DNA from: Megalobrama amblycephala | Taxonomy: Eukaryota; Chordata; Actinopteri; Cypriniformes; Xenocyprididae | DNA: 64,000 nucleotides | Assembly: GCF_018812025.1 (NCBI RefSeq) | Contig: NC_063052.1 | Location: 21,211,414 to 21,275,413 of the forward strand | Reading direction: 5' to 3' | Shown: piece after piece, positions 21,680-31,655 of the stretch | Position numbering within the stretch: the stretch's first letter is position 1 | Layout: each line of letters starts with the position of its first letter | The notes under the pieces: model-generated | What the model was told of the DNA's origin: nothing | Database searches by the model: none | What the model saw: the letters and a program-made list of their open reading frames with translations, nothing else | Made by a program: the position numbers and the translations under genes

Positions 21680-22411
21680 ATGTTGCAGATGCTCAGCCTA
21701 ACTGCCCAGATGGCAGACCAAAAGGACTGGCTAGGTGTCGTGAGGAACACCCTCCTAACCAGTGCTGCTGATCCATTACAGCACCAGAGCCAAAAGCAAC
21801 TGGACAAAGATGGAAGAGAAGTAAAGGCAGATGACTCAAACCAGAGGTATGATCACAATGATCTGACTGAAGTCAACTTCTTCCTGGCCCACATCCTCGC
21901 TGTTTTGAAACAGGAGGTGAACAACCTCAAACTCCAGATCACAGAGACTCACAAGGAGCTGATGCATGCTAAAAGCCACATAGACCAGCTAGAGATGGAG
22001 GCTCGGGACAGACACAAGGACCCTGACAGAATAGAGACACAGAAGAAAAGAGAACTGAGACTCTCTTACCTGCAGCAAACAGAACCACTGCAGGAGAAAC
22101 ATCTCACTTCACCGCATGGAGTCAGCAGAAGAACCTCCCCCAGCCAAGCACAGAGGTACAGAGGGGGAAACCAAAGCCTTCTGCTTGACACCTTATCAGC
22201 CAATTTCCTGAAATCCTCTGCAGCTGCAGAAGGAGAAGGATTAATTCAGACAGACCCAGGTACCAGACCTACCACAGGGAGAAGCCAGGGATGGGAGCAT
22301 CCTCTCCCTGCAGACACAGCAGGATCTCCAACAGCAGGCAGCCCAAGGACAACTGGACACGCCTGCATCGGACCTGCAGGAGCTTCTAACGCTAGTAAGA
22401 TAGCTCCTTGA
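21680..22411 (+). CDS. Coiled-coil protein of the LTR element, copy 2
   Basis: 243-aa duplicate of the ORF at 18347-19069, identical for the first about 200 residues. One extra C at about 22267 shifts the frame after the shared DPGTR, so the last about 45 residues differ (PTTGRSQGWEHPLPAD here, LPQGEARDGSILSLQT in copy 1). At least one copy therefore carries a frameshift or a base-calling error; the longer Gln-rich reading of copy 1 fits its coiled-coil composition better, but this does not decide it. Function unknown, as for copy 1. It is followed by the second polypurine tract at about 22649 and the 3' LTR. Confidence 0.5.
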   Translation: MLQMLSLTAQMADQKDWLGVVRNTLLTSAADPLQHQSQKQLDKDGREVKADDSNQRYDHNDLTEVNFFLAHILAVLKQEVNNLKLQITETHKELMHAKSHIDQLEMEARDRHKDPDRIETQKKRELRLSYLQQTEPLQEKHLTSPHGVSRRTSPSQAQRYRGGNQSLLLDTLSANFLKSSAAAEGEGLIQTDPGTRPTTGRSQGWEHPLPADTAGSPTAGSPRTTGHACIGPAGASNASKIAP

Positions 22412-22648
22412 ACAGTTCTTACCTGAGGAGTACTCAGCAGTACAAGCTTCTGACCACTCACACAACACCAGCTCAGAGACCTGAGCTTGTCTACTGTCTA
22501 CATCAACCGCAATGGAACGACCACCACTTCAGGAGACACATACAACCAGAGCCCATCACAGCCTTCCAGCCTTGTGTGCCAGTGGTGTGTCTGATCTTTC
22601 TACACCTTCAACGTCGCTCGCTGTTGTCCATAGAAAGAACAACAACGA

Positions 22649-22661
22649 CCGAAAGGGGGGA
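22649..22661 (+). promoter_or_regulatory. Polypurine tract 2
   Basis: Same GAAAGGGGGGA as tract 1, immediately before the full 3' LTR. Confidence 0.85.
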
Positions 22662-24146
22662 TGTAACGTCTGGACCAATCAGCCACACAATTATTCATTG
22701 TATTTAATGATTTACCCATAAACTCACTCTCACTATCAAAGTTCTCTGAACTCATCCCCCTAAAACTGTAACCAGCATCCCAATGTTGCTAGCACACAGG
22801 CCAACCTAGGTGTCCTGTTACAGTTATATGGTACTTTTATGATCCAGAAGAATTCTGGAGAGACTAGTGACTTATTCTTCCTGAGAAGGACAAATAAACT
22901 CTCTTAATCCTATGTATTCTCTATATAACCACTTGGGAAATGTATAAACATGTATCCAATTTTCCCATCTCATGACTTTCCTTTTATAGGCTTTATTCTA
23001 TGTATTAATTCTCTCTTTTGAACTATTTTGGTATTAATGTTCCATAGTTGCAAATGTATAGTTAACTGAGATCACATTGGCAGCATGTTTGGTATCTACG
23101 GACTCCAACTTTAATTTCCTATTTGGTAATTTATGTTACATGTTACTAACTCTGTGACATGTTAGAATTATAGGAAGCTAGAAGGTTATTCTCTCATTCA
23201 TCCAATCCAGTGTCTTATGCTAATATCTTGCTACAGAACAAAGACTCGTAAAACTTCCCTCTGAAAGGGGAACTCCTTATTGGCTCAGACACCTCAAGAG
23301 GGTGTGACATCTTCACCCCTTATATTCACTGATCACATGGAACCCCCTCTCTTCCTGCTCGTCCTCCTCTTCTTCTTTTTTTACTGACAAATGCTGATGT
23401 CAAGATGATGCTGTAAGAAGCTAGAAGCTTCTAAGGAACCCCAAGCTTGTGCCAGGCCTCGGCCTAGACCTTCCATTCACCAAAGATCCTCTGAATCCAA
23501 CTGGTTCTCTTTCATCAAGACAATATCAGCAAAGATTCAACGGAAACCTCCACAAATTGCATCAGGACAGTTTTAATTCAACTTGGAGAGACATGCAAGT
23601 ATCAAACTTAGTCTCATTATCGGATACATTGAGTATCCTTACCCCTTTTAAAGATGGGCCTGTTAAAACTACACTGATGGTTTGCTCAAGGCTGTTGATC
23701 TGCTGAAATGTCCAACGATGCTGTAACCTCTTGCTTCCTGTACTCTGCTTTAGCTCTCTCTCTCTCTCTCTCTCTTGGTAAACTGTATGCATGTATGTGT
23801 GTGAATGTTAGAGTAGTTTAAGTGTTTAGTCTAGTTAATAAAGTCTTGTTCATGTCACACGTAAGGTTGTCCGTGTTTTGCGCTCATATACGGGAGTCCC
23901 TATTCATGTCGGTCCTGACTACAGGCTTTTAGAAGAATAAGATTGTTATTTCCCATAACCTGGAAATGAACATTTCTTAGAATTAATAAACAATTAATAC
24001 TGTGTGTTCATTGAACAACAGGTTAATTGATTGTAATATTAATTTTATTACATTAAGTTAATTTTATTAACTGATTAAAATATTAATAATTAATTATAAC
24101 TAGTTATGATTAATTATTCATATTTATTTTGAGCTAATTTGCTACA
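22662..24146 (+). repeat. 3' LTR
   Basis: 1485 bp, full length, TGTAACG...GCTACA, followed by the target duplication GAGA at 24147-24150. Confidence 0.92.
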
Positions 24147-24150
24147 GAGA

Positions 24151-24415
24151 TTATCGAATTATCTTAAGATTTGTGAGTGATTTAGAGCACAGCAGAACTC
24201 GGTCAGATAAAGGCTTATTAATGAAAGTTCCTATCAAAAAATTGTATTTTATTAAAAGGGCAGCTATAAAAAAAAAACCAGTGTTGAGCAGCAAACAGGT
24301 ATTTGAAGCTGCTGGTGTCTCTGGAGTCTCAAGAAGCTCTCCATGCAGGCTGGCAGTTGTGCGTAAAGATGCATTTTAGACACCACTAACCAAACCTCAC
24401 AAAGAGAAACATTTA
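24151..24415 (+). pseudogene. Tc1/mariner transposase, right part resumed
   Basis: Continues the transposase interrupted at 13056. The frame reads through the second helix-turn-helix region: FVSDLEHSRTRSDKGLL, IKRAAIKKKPVLSSKQVFEA, AGVSGVSRSSPCR and, after a stop at 24377-24379, a TPLTKPHKEKH block. In this family those segments precede the DDE catalytic core. The sequence then ends; no catalytic core or right terminal repeat is present, so the element was 3'-truncated. The clean resumption after GAGA shows that the LTR element landed in an already existing transposase gene. Confidence 0.82.
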
Positions 24416-24929
24416 CACCTACCACGTATGCATATATGTGCACGCACGTACAGACACCTGCCTACGTAAGTATTCAACATTAACATGTGCATAAGTGCAG
24501 ATATTATTTCTGATACTGTGGAAAATAATAAGTTGAAATAATATAATGGTAGATGGTAATATATAAAGACATTATGCCTTTTTGGGTGGTGCTTACGGGT
24601 GGAGTCACTCTCGACTTCGCCAGTCGGAGATCACTAAAATTCCAGTTCTGGTTGAAAGGGCACGCTGGCGCGTTTTGGCTGCCGCTCCTTTCTCCCGTTA
24701 AGTATCTGTTTTTTAATGTTTTAATGAATTTAAAACATTATGTTTTCATCGTGATGTGGAATTGCATTACAGTCACTGGATTACTGCTGCTATCTCTGGG
24801 TGTTTGCGGATCACTAATCATCAATAACTGTGCGACCCAGGACTTGCACAATTGTGATGCTGCTGATCGCGTGGATTCCTCTCGCATGGCTATAAAGGTA
24901 CACTTCTCTAAGGTTCACTTCTGTTCAAC
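24416..24929 (+). other. Unassigned; possible 5' end of the following LINE
   Basis: A 127-codon open frame at 24553-24936 has no recognisable domain and two hydrophobic stretches. It may be decayed 5' sequence of the LINE downstream. No support for a real gene. Confidence 0.3.
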
Positions 24930-26845
24930 TGTGTAACAGGTTTCTTGTGTATTTTAGCAATAAGATTGAGGTGATTCAAGATCAGATTACTACTACTCAT
25001 ACATCTGTTACTTCTACAGTAAATAACATAGAATTCTCTGGTGTTTATCTCTCAGAATTCTGCACTTTAGATTCTCAATCTTTGTGTAATGTGGTTTTAA
25101 AAATGAAAGCTACCACCTCAATTGTTGATCCCATACCAGCTAGGTTGTTTCAGTCATGCTTTTCTTTCTTGTGTCCAGCCATTTTGAGTATTATAAATGA
25201 CTTTGTCTTCTGGTGTTGTGCCATCTGCACTTAAAATTGCCGCTGTAACCCCAGTTCCAAAAACAAATAGCTTTAACTTTGAGAATCTAAAAAATTTGTC
25301 CAATCTCTAATCTTCCTTTCATTGCTAAAATTTTAGAATGTATAGTTGCCTCACAATTGCTCTCCCATCTGTCTGTAAATAACCTCTTTGAGCCTCTTCA
25401 ATCTGGCTTCCGAAAAATGCATAGCACTGAGACAGCATTAAAGTCACAAATGACTTATTGATGGCTTCCGATTCTGGATGCTTATCAATACTGATTCTGC
25501 TTGATCTCAGTGCAGCATTTGACACTATTGTTCACTGTACCTTACTCACCCACCTAGAGTCTGTCTTTGGTGTATCTGACTCTGCATTGAGCTGGTTTAA
25601 GTCTTATCTCTCAGATCGCAAACAATTCGTTGTGTTAGGTGGCTGTAGATCTGAGGTTGGTGTGGTAAAATATGGTGTACCTCAGGGTTCAATTTTAGGC
25701 CCTCTACTTTTTAGTCTTTATATTTTCCCTATTGGCCAACTCTTGAGGTCTCTTGGTCTTGACTTTCATTTTTATGCAGATGACACCCAGATATACATTC
25801 ACTCAAAGCCTGATGTAAATGCGGCTGTTTCATTTCTTTCTAACTGTATCACAGAAATCAAAAAGTGGATGTCTGTTAATTTCCTATGTCTAAATAGTGA
25901 TAAGACTGAAGTGATGCTCATTGGTTCGCCTCACTGGTTATGCAGAGTGGAACCTGTAGCTTTACATGTGGATGGCTCTGTTATTCAGTTCCAAAACAAA
26001 TTAAAAAACTTGGGAGTAATATTTGATTCTAATTTAACATTTGATCTTCACGTACGAAATACTGTTAAAGTTTCTTTTTTTCATCTCAGAAATATATCTA
26101 GATTACGGTCCATGCTGAGTTTTGCTGTAGCTGAAAAATTAGTTAATACCCTGGTTTTCTCTAGAATTGATTATTGTAATGCCTTGTTAGCAGGAGCATC
26201 AAAATCTACTTTGAACAAACTACAGTGGGTTCAAAACTCTGCTGCGCGTATTTTGACTAGGACAAGACAAAGAGATTATATAACACCCATTTTAGAGACC
26301 TTGCATTGGCTCCCTGTCAAATTTCGTATTGATTTTAAAATTATTATGTTAACCTACAAGGCACTAAATGGACTTGCTCCTCAATATCTTACTGAGCTTT
26401 TAATACCATACATTCCGACACGTGATCTTCGTTCGGCTGATGCTGGTCTTTTAGTTGTTCCGGTAACACAGTTAAGAACAATGGGTGATAGGGCGTTCTC
26501 TTCAGTTGCCCCAAAGTTATGGAATTCTCTGCCTTCCGAGATTAGAAATGCAGCATCCGTAAAAATGTTTAAATCATCCGTTAATACTCATTACTTTAGG
26601 GAAGCATTTGGGTGAAAAAATGATTCTTGTGGTTGTCATGTGATGTATTTTATGCATTTTTTTTTTTTTAATTTATTATTATTATTTTTTTCCCCCATTG
26701 TTTATAAATATATATCCTTTTGTAATGTTTTTTTATTTTGCTTATTTTATATATCTTAATTTTACTTCTGTAAAGCACTTTGAGAAATGACTTTTAAAAG
26801 CGCTATACAAAATAAAATTATTATTATTATTTTTATTATTATTAA
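24930..26845 (+). mobile_element. LINE of the L2/Rex1 group, 5'-truncated
   Basis: Non-LTR retrotransposon with a pre-RT region (24947-25234, containing MKATTSIVDPIPARLFQSC), two frame breaks between 25234 and 25458, a long RT frame (25458-26615) and a 3' end whose last unique bases, AAAGCGCTATACAAAATAAA, precede an (ATT)n tail (26816-26845). That 3' stem and (ATT)n tail are typical of the L2/Rex1 groups and their SINE partners. Confidence 0.85.
25458..26615 (+). CDS. LINE reverse transcriptase, 385 aa open frame
   Basis: RT and C-terminal domain of a CR1-superfamily LINE (L2/Rex1), which copies its own RNA into DNA at a nicked target. Motif A is ILLDLSAAFDT (residues about 13-23), motif B is YGVPQGSILGPLLFSLY (about 72-88), and the catalytic FYADDTQIY of motif C is at about 105-113; both Asp are intact. 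The thumb/C-terminal blocks KNLGVIFDSNLTF, RIDYCNALLAG and TLHWLPVKFRIDFK follow in normal order, and the protein ends naturally (HYFREAFG) before the 3' UTR. The ATG at 25458 is internal to the ancestral ORF: upstream pieces (FEPLQSGFRKMHSTETALK, about 25388-25443) are in another frame because of small indels. The element is inactive as a whole, but the RT core is unusually well kept. Confidence 0.88.
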   Translation: MMASDSGCLSILILLDLSAAFDTIVHCTLLTHLESVFGVSDSALSWFKSYLSDRKQFVVLGGCRSEVGVVKYGVPQGSILGPLLFSLYIFPIGQLLRSLGLDFHFYADDTQIYIHSKPDVNAAVSFLSNCITEIKKWMSVNFLCLNSDKTEVMLIGSPHWLCRVEPVALHVDGSVIQFQNKLKNLGVIFDSNLTFDLHVRNTVKVSFFHLRNISRLRSMLSFAVAEKLVNTLVFSRIDYCNALLAGASKSTLNKLQWVQNSAARILTRTRQRDYITPILETLHWLPVKFRIDFKIIMLTYKALNGLAPQYLTELLIPYIPTRDLRSADAGLLVVPVTQLRTMGDRAFSSVAPKLWNSLPSEIRNAASVKMFKSSVNTHYFREAFG

Positions 26846-28577
26846 TAAACTGGTAAACTTTATATCCGTAAATCAACTCCGATGAACTGTAATAAAGTGC
26901 CCTCACCTATTACTGCCATATCCAGTATCACTCTGGAGACTGTATGTTTTGTATTGTCCCTTTGTATTGACATTCTTCACAAAGCAGTCTGGGGTGAAAT
27001 GATTCGCGCAGACATAAATTATGGTAGAGTTGAGGGAGCATTTTCTTCAAAAACAAAATGAATCCACCTTGTCCTCAGTGGCTCAGATTTAGGGAGTAAA
27101 TGGAGAGAGCTATGTGGATTAATTCATCCAGCTACATGACACCTAAAACGATTGGGAAACATTTTCATCAGTGCAGCAATGGCGGACTATACAACTGGCT
27201 GTGAACTCGCTCAGGGTGGTTCTATGTTAAAACGGCAGTGTCTGTCAACATTCGTGGGAAGGGCCATAGACTGTAAAAAAAGATGGACGATGCGACGCCG
27301 CTTCCTTCCATTGTATTGAACTGATGCCAATACAGACGCCGATGGGCGCTGACACGTTACGCAAAAACATCAAAAAAAAAAAAAAAAAAAAGTTTGGAAC
27401 CTGGGCATGCGCAGAAAGACTCGTCAGTGGAGCCCGGAGGCGGAGTCACGGTATCAAACTTCCGCCCAGACGGCTGCGTCATCATTGATGTATTTTAAAT
27501 AGGCTATATAAATTATACGTAATTTAAAATTCTACCTATAAAATAATAGGCTATTCTGTTTCTAGAGCAATAATATTTTTGAAACCGCAAATTCAGTAGA
27601 TGAACTCATTATAATACACCTCTAGAAACTCTAAAATGTCAGAAACGGTCCTGCCATTTTAAATAAAATGTTTAAACTAACGTTACAGGAGATCGATTGC
27701 TGTAGACAGTTCTCTATAATTAATTAGAGTAGGCTATCATTAGTTTTATCCTGCTAATTATTATTTTATACCCATAAAAATAATTATAACTGCCAGATAA
27801 CGATCACCTGCTTTTTTTCCGTCATGGCTAACGTTAGGCGTTTTATCTTAACTAATAACGTTTATTAATTAGCTTATGAAGTCCACATTTAACGTTACCG
27901 AGAAAAGCTCAGATATCCGTCAGACCCTGTAGGTCAGTTAGTACAGTTTACTGCTGAACAGCTCATTTTGTCGGTGTGAAATAACACAGAAATTGAAAAT
28001 TAATAGTTATTTATTTATCTTCAATCTCCCCTCGAAGCTCCGACAGTCCTCAGACAAGCTGTCAATCAACTGTGAATCACGATGACACTCCCCGTTTCTC
28101 ACCAAATTGCTAGCTAAAATCAAACTCATCACAAAAACGAACAATTGAATATAAATCAGCGTGATAACAACTACTTTAAATGACCAAAACCATCTTTTGG
28201 AAAATTTTACTTGAAGCATAATTTATTTTTATGTTTTAACTTAAGTCTCATTCGTCTGCATTGAGTGGGCGGGGTTTATGACCTGTACTGCATCCAGCCT
28301 CCAGGGGGCAATCAAAGAGCCCGCAGCTTCACTTTTCAGGACGTATGAGGCACACCTGGGCAGGGCCTATGGCTTTTGTGGCATCACACTGCCAGGGATC
28401 TGGAAACGGTTTGTTCTGAGACACTGCTTATGATTTATGGTGATTAAAAAAAAAAAAAAAAAAAAGGAGTGGTTGGATTTTTATCATTATAGGGTGGTTG
28501 TACACACACACTGCCAACACACATTTATGTCCAAACACCATGCAAAAGTGAATTTTGCAATAATAGGTCCCCTTTAA
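26846..28577. mobile_element. TTAA-target MITE, right half (with an insertion)
   Basis: Proposed right half of the element that begins at 12099. It ends ATAATAGGTCCCCTTTAA, matching the inverted left terminus, with TTAA at 28574-28577. The sequence at 26870-27264 and 28361-28577 is the part I associate with this family (ending 'ccaacacacatttatgtcc...'); 27265-28360 is a later insertion. Confidence 0.6.
27265..28360. mobile_element. Insertion within the TTAA element
   Basis: Flanked by near-repeats GGAAGGGCC (about 27257-27265) and GGCAGGGCC (about 28358-28366), 8 of 9 matching, consistent with a target duplication. It starts near ATAGACTGTAAAAAAAGATG and ends near GTATGAGGCACACCT. Contains a 20-bp A-run (27371) and two CpG-rich patches. 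No ORF recognised; class not assigned. Confidence 0.5.
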
Positions 28578-29482
28578 GGGTTTTTAGGTTGCTCTGTCTT
28601 AACAGTTTAACAGTGCTCGTCAATGTCAAAATGAGAGAGATGGCCAATCTAATCAAAGGCGGCGGGTCTTACTGTTCACAGAAGACAAGTATGACTTTCA
28701 GAGCAACGCTTTAGTTTTACCTCTGAAAGAATGTGTGGAAAGTAGCTGCTTAACATTAATATTTAACTGTTTTACAAGAAGAATGCTGAACGACCAACAG
28801 TAATATCCAGGGATGCAAGCAACGCAACTTTAAGAACTTTCACTGTTTTGAATGTAAATCATGGTATAATTTACATTTGATTCAGGTAACTCATAACTGA
28901 CAATACGAGAAATGTTTTGCATTTGACATATCGGATATCAGTAAGAGTAAATGTGTGCATATTTTAAAACAATATTATTTGCAAATAGTTTAAATTAATC
29001 ACTTCATAACTGCAGTAGAACTTATTTTACTGTTTTTACTTTTATTTATTCCCTTAATCCTTTTAATACGTAATAAATATTTAATTCCTTTAAAACAACC
29101 CAAGAAACAGTCTTTCGTGACATTTCGTGACAGACGATTTATTTTGTCTAGAGTGTAAAAGTTCTAAACAAATAACAATGTTGTTTGTTTAGAAAAAAAT
29201 GTTTTTTTCACTGAAATAAATGTTTTTGTTATTACCTACCTAAAAAAGGTACCGTTGAGTGGGCTACTGGCACAGAATTTCAGGTACCCATACTGGTTAA
29301 CAGTTAAAATGTGAACGGTACCCAACCCTAGTTAGTAGTGTCCAAAAAGTCATGAGTGAATTAAGACAAAAGTCTTAATCCACCCATGACAAAGGGCTGT
29401 ATACTAGGAATGGGCATTTCAAGCAAAAATAATATTCAATGATCGCTGGGAATTATTCAATTATTATTCAAAAAAAATTAAA
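28578..29482. other. No gene; hAT ends near 29.3-29.45 kb
   Basis: About 29246-29341 ends GTGAACGGTACCCAACCCTA, a hAT-type terminus (TAGGGTTGGGTACCG in reverse). At 29407 another terminus, TAGGAATGGGCATTTCAAGC, begins and runs into A-rich DNA. The remainder is unassigned AT-rich sequence. Confidence 0.45.
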
Positions 29483-29485
29483 AAA

Positions 29486-29530
<45 letters not shown>
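29483..29530. repeat. (AAT)n microsatellite
   Basis: About 15 AAT units leading into the L2 LINE, as at 9910-9961. Confidence 0.95.
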
Positions 29531-31344
29531 TCACACCCCTCCCCCACATTCATGCACGCATGTATAGGTTACACACATAAACGGAGAGAGAAAGAGAGAG
29601 ACCATTCATGCAGTGAATTTCTTCACTGACAAAACATCAACCATCAGCAGTCAGTTCTCAGTTCCACACACAAAAGGAACTTGGACCATCCACAGCCACA
29701 AATCATCTCACTTCCTTCTCTCCCCTCACTCCTCTCCTCTCCAGTCATCCTACCACCATCCTCTCACACCTTCTACAGGCCATCTCTCCTACACTTTCAC
29801 CAACACTCACACATTATCAATACATTACTCCACACCGGCATTTTCCCTACCACATTCAAGCAGGCTCAGGTAACCCCACTGCTTAAAAACCCCACATTAA
29901 ACACATCACATGTAGACAGTTACAGACCTGTCTCTCTCCTACCATTCATAGCAAAAACACTTGAACGGGTTGTTTTCAACCAGGTATCTAGGGATGGGCG
30001 ATATATCGCATGGGATTGTCACGCGCATTTCGTCAGTAAAGCCGGTTCCCTGATTACTGCTAAATCGCCATCACCTGATTTCAAATGGAGCGGCATTTAA
30101 TAGACAGAGCAGTAGTTCACTGACAAGCTACGCAATATCACGTTCATTATCGAAGGCGATTCATCTGCGATAATAAACGCGATATTGCGTAGCTTGTCAG
30201 TGATATACGGTTCTGTCTATTAAATGGCGCTCCATTTGAAAGCAGGTGATGGCGATTTAGCGGTAATCAGGGAACCGGCTTTACTGACGAAATGCGCGTG
30301 ACAATCACATGCGATATATCGCCCAGCCCTACAGGTATCATCTTTCCTCTCACAGAATAACCAGCTGAACATCAACCAATCTGGTTTCAAGAGCAGCCAT
30401 TCAACCGAGACAGCACTTCTGTCAGTCACTGAATCCCTGCAGATTGTGAAGGCTGATTCCAAATCATCAGTTATCATTCTGCTGGATCTATCTGCTGCCT
30501 TTGACACCGTGAATCATCAGATCCTGCTGTCCACCCTGCTATCACTGGGCATCACAGGAACTCCACTTCGCTGGTTTGAATCCTATCTCACAGGTAGGTC
30601 TTTCAGGGTTGCCTGGAGAGGGGAGGTATCCAATGCACATCAACTGATCACTGGGGTTCCTTAGGGTTCAGTTCTTGGACCCCTCATCTTCTCCATTTAC
30701 ACTACATCACTGGGTCCCATCATACAGGCACATGGTTTCTCATAACATTGCTATGCTGATGACATGCAGCTCTTCCTTTCATTTCATCCAGATTATCCCA
30801 CAGTAACTGCACGAATCTCAAGCTGTCTGGTGGACATCTCGGCATGGATGAAAGAACATCCCCCGCAACACAACCTGGCAAAGACAGAGCTTCTTGTCTT
30901 CCCTGCCAATCCGAATCTACAGCACGATTTTAAACATCCAGCTTGTCATCCACCTGATCAAGGTTGGCCAGAAATCTTGGAGTAATCTTTGATGACCAAC
31001 TGACCTTCAAAGAACACATTGCAAAGACAGCTCGGTCATGGAGATTTGCACTACGCAACATCAGGAAGATCAGGCCTTTTCTAACAGAATATGCAACACA
31101 ACTTCTTGTCCAGGCCCTGGTCATTTCTAGGCTTGATTACTGCAATGCTCTTCTGGCTGGACTACCATTGTGTGCAATCAAACTTCTACAAATGATTCAT
31201 AATGCTGCAGCACGTCTCGTCTTTCAGTAGCCCAAAAGGGCCCACGTCACACCTCTCTTCATCTCTCTGCACTGGCTACCACTTGCTGCTCGCATCAAGT
31301 TCAAGGCATTGACGCTTGCTTACAGATATAATACAGGGCCTATC
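29531..31344 (+). mobile_element. L2 LINE, copy 2, with RT domain; contains a MITE
   Basis: 5'-truncated L2-clade LINE. The pre-RT block YRPVSLLPFIAKTLERVVFN (to 29980) is interrupted by a hAT MITE (29989-30331) and resumes with NQSGFKSSHSTETALLSVTE. RT motif A is ILLDLSAAFDTVNHQ (30477-30520). Motif B reads ITGVP then a TAG stop at 30662, then GSVLGPLIFSIY. Motif C is CYADDMQLF (about 30749-30775), after another stop. The C-terminal blocks NLGVIFDDQLTFKEHI and ISRLDYCNALLAG (30970-31160) need one frameshift. It is cut at 31344 by the (TTA)n-associated array, so its own 3' end is missing. Inactive: at least two stops and several shifts. Confidence 0.88.
29989..30331. mobile_element. Palindromic hAT MITE, 343 bp
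   Basis: Flanked by a perfect 8-bp duplication CAGGTATC (29981-29988 and 30332-30339). It starts TAGGGATGGGCGATATATCG and ends CGATATATCGCCCAGCCCTA; the two halves are inverted copies over most of their length, so the transcript would fold into one long hairpin. No ORF of its own. Confidence 0.93.
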
Positions 31345-31397
31345 ACTTATTAGGGCCCGAGCACCGATGGTGTGAGGACCCTATTGGAATTGCTCCG

Positions 31398-31437
<40 letters not shown>

Positions 31438-31655
31438 GGGCCCGAGCACCGATGGTGTGAGGACCCTATTGGAATTGCTCCGTTTATTATTAGGGGCCAA
31501 GCACCGAAGGTGCTTAGGCACCTATTGTTATTGTTAGTTTTCTTATTATTAGGGGCCAAGCACCGAAGGTGCTTAGGCACCTATTGTTATTGTTAGTTAG
31601 GGGCCAAGCACCGAAGGTGCTTAGGCACCTATTGTTATTGTTAGTTTTCTTATTA
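31345..31655 (+). repeat. Five tandem stem-loop heads of the (TTA)n element
   Basis: Two copies of head type A (GGGCCCGAGCACCGATGGTG, closing with GAGGACCC), then three of type B (GGGGCCAAGCACCGAAGGTG, closing with CTTAGGCACC), each joined by (TTA)n or TTGTTAGTT. Each head contains an inverted pair (GCACC/GGTGC). Several heads stacked before one body suggest repeated insertion of elements into each other's 5' end, or head amplification. Confidence 0.85.

Larger units (their letters stand above)
20230..23563 (+). repeat. Second unit of a 3.33-kb tandem duplication
   Basis: Repeats 16899-20229 almost base for base: internal 3' region, coiled-coil ORF, polypurine tract and the first 900 bp of the LTR. 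Offsets are constant (ORF start 18347 to 21680; LTR start 19328 to 22662). Junction sequences share a short TTTTAA, suggesting microhomology. Confidence 0.93.
13057..24146 (+). mobile_element. LTR retrotransposon with three LTRs, no recognisable pol
   Basis: Whole insertion of 11.1 kb, flanked by the 4-bp duplication GAGA (13053-13056 and 24147-24150). Order: 5' LTR, internal region, polypurine tract, partial LTR, repeated internal 3' part, polypurine tract, 3' LTR. The extra LTR and repeated internal part are a 3.33-kb tandem duplication (16899-20229 repeated at 20230-23563). LTRs start TGTAACG and end GCTACA. No gag-pol, protease, reverse transcriptase, RNase H or integrase motif is visible in any frame; the only long ORF is a coiled-coil-like protein in each duplicate. 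This makes it a nonautonomous element that would need another element's enzymes. The superfamily is not settled; a 4-bp target duplication and LTR ends fit Ty3-like elements. Confidence 0.85.

Noticed and set aside
24553..24936. 127-aa ORF with hydrophobic stretches
   Set aside because: Considered as a small membrane protein; lies just 5' of a truncated LINE and has no family signature.
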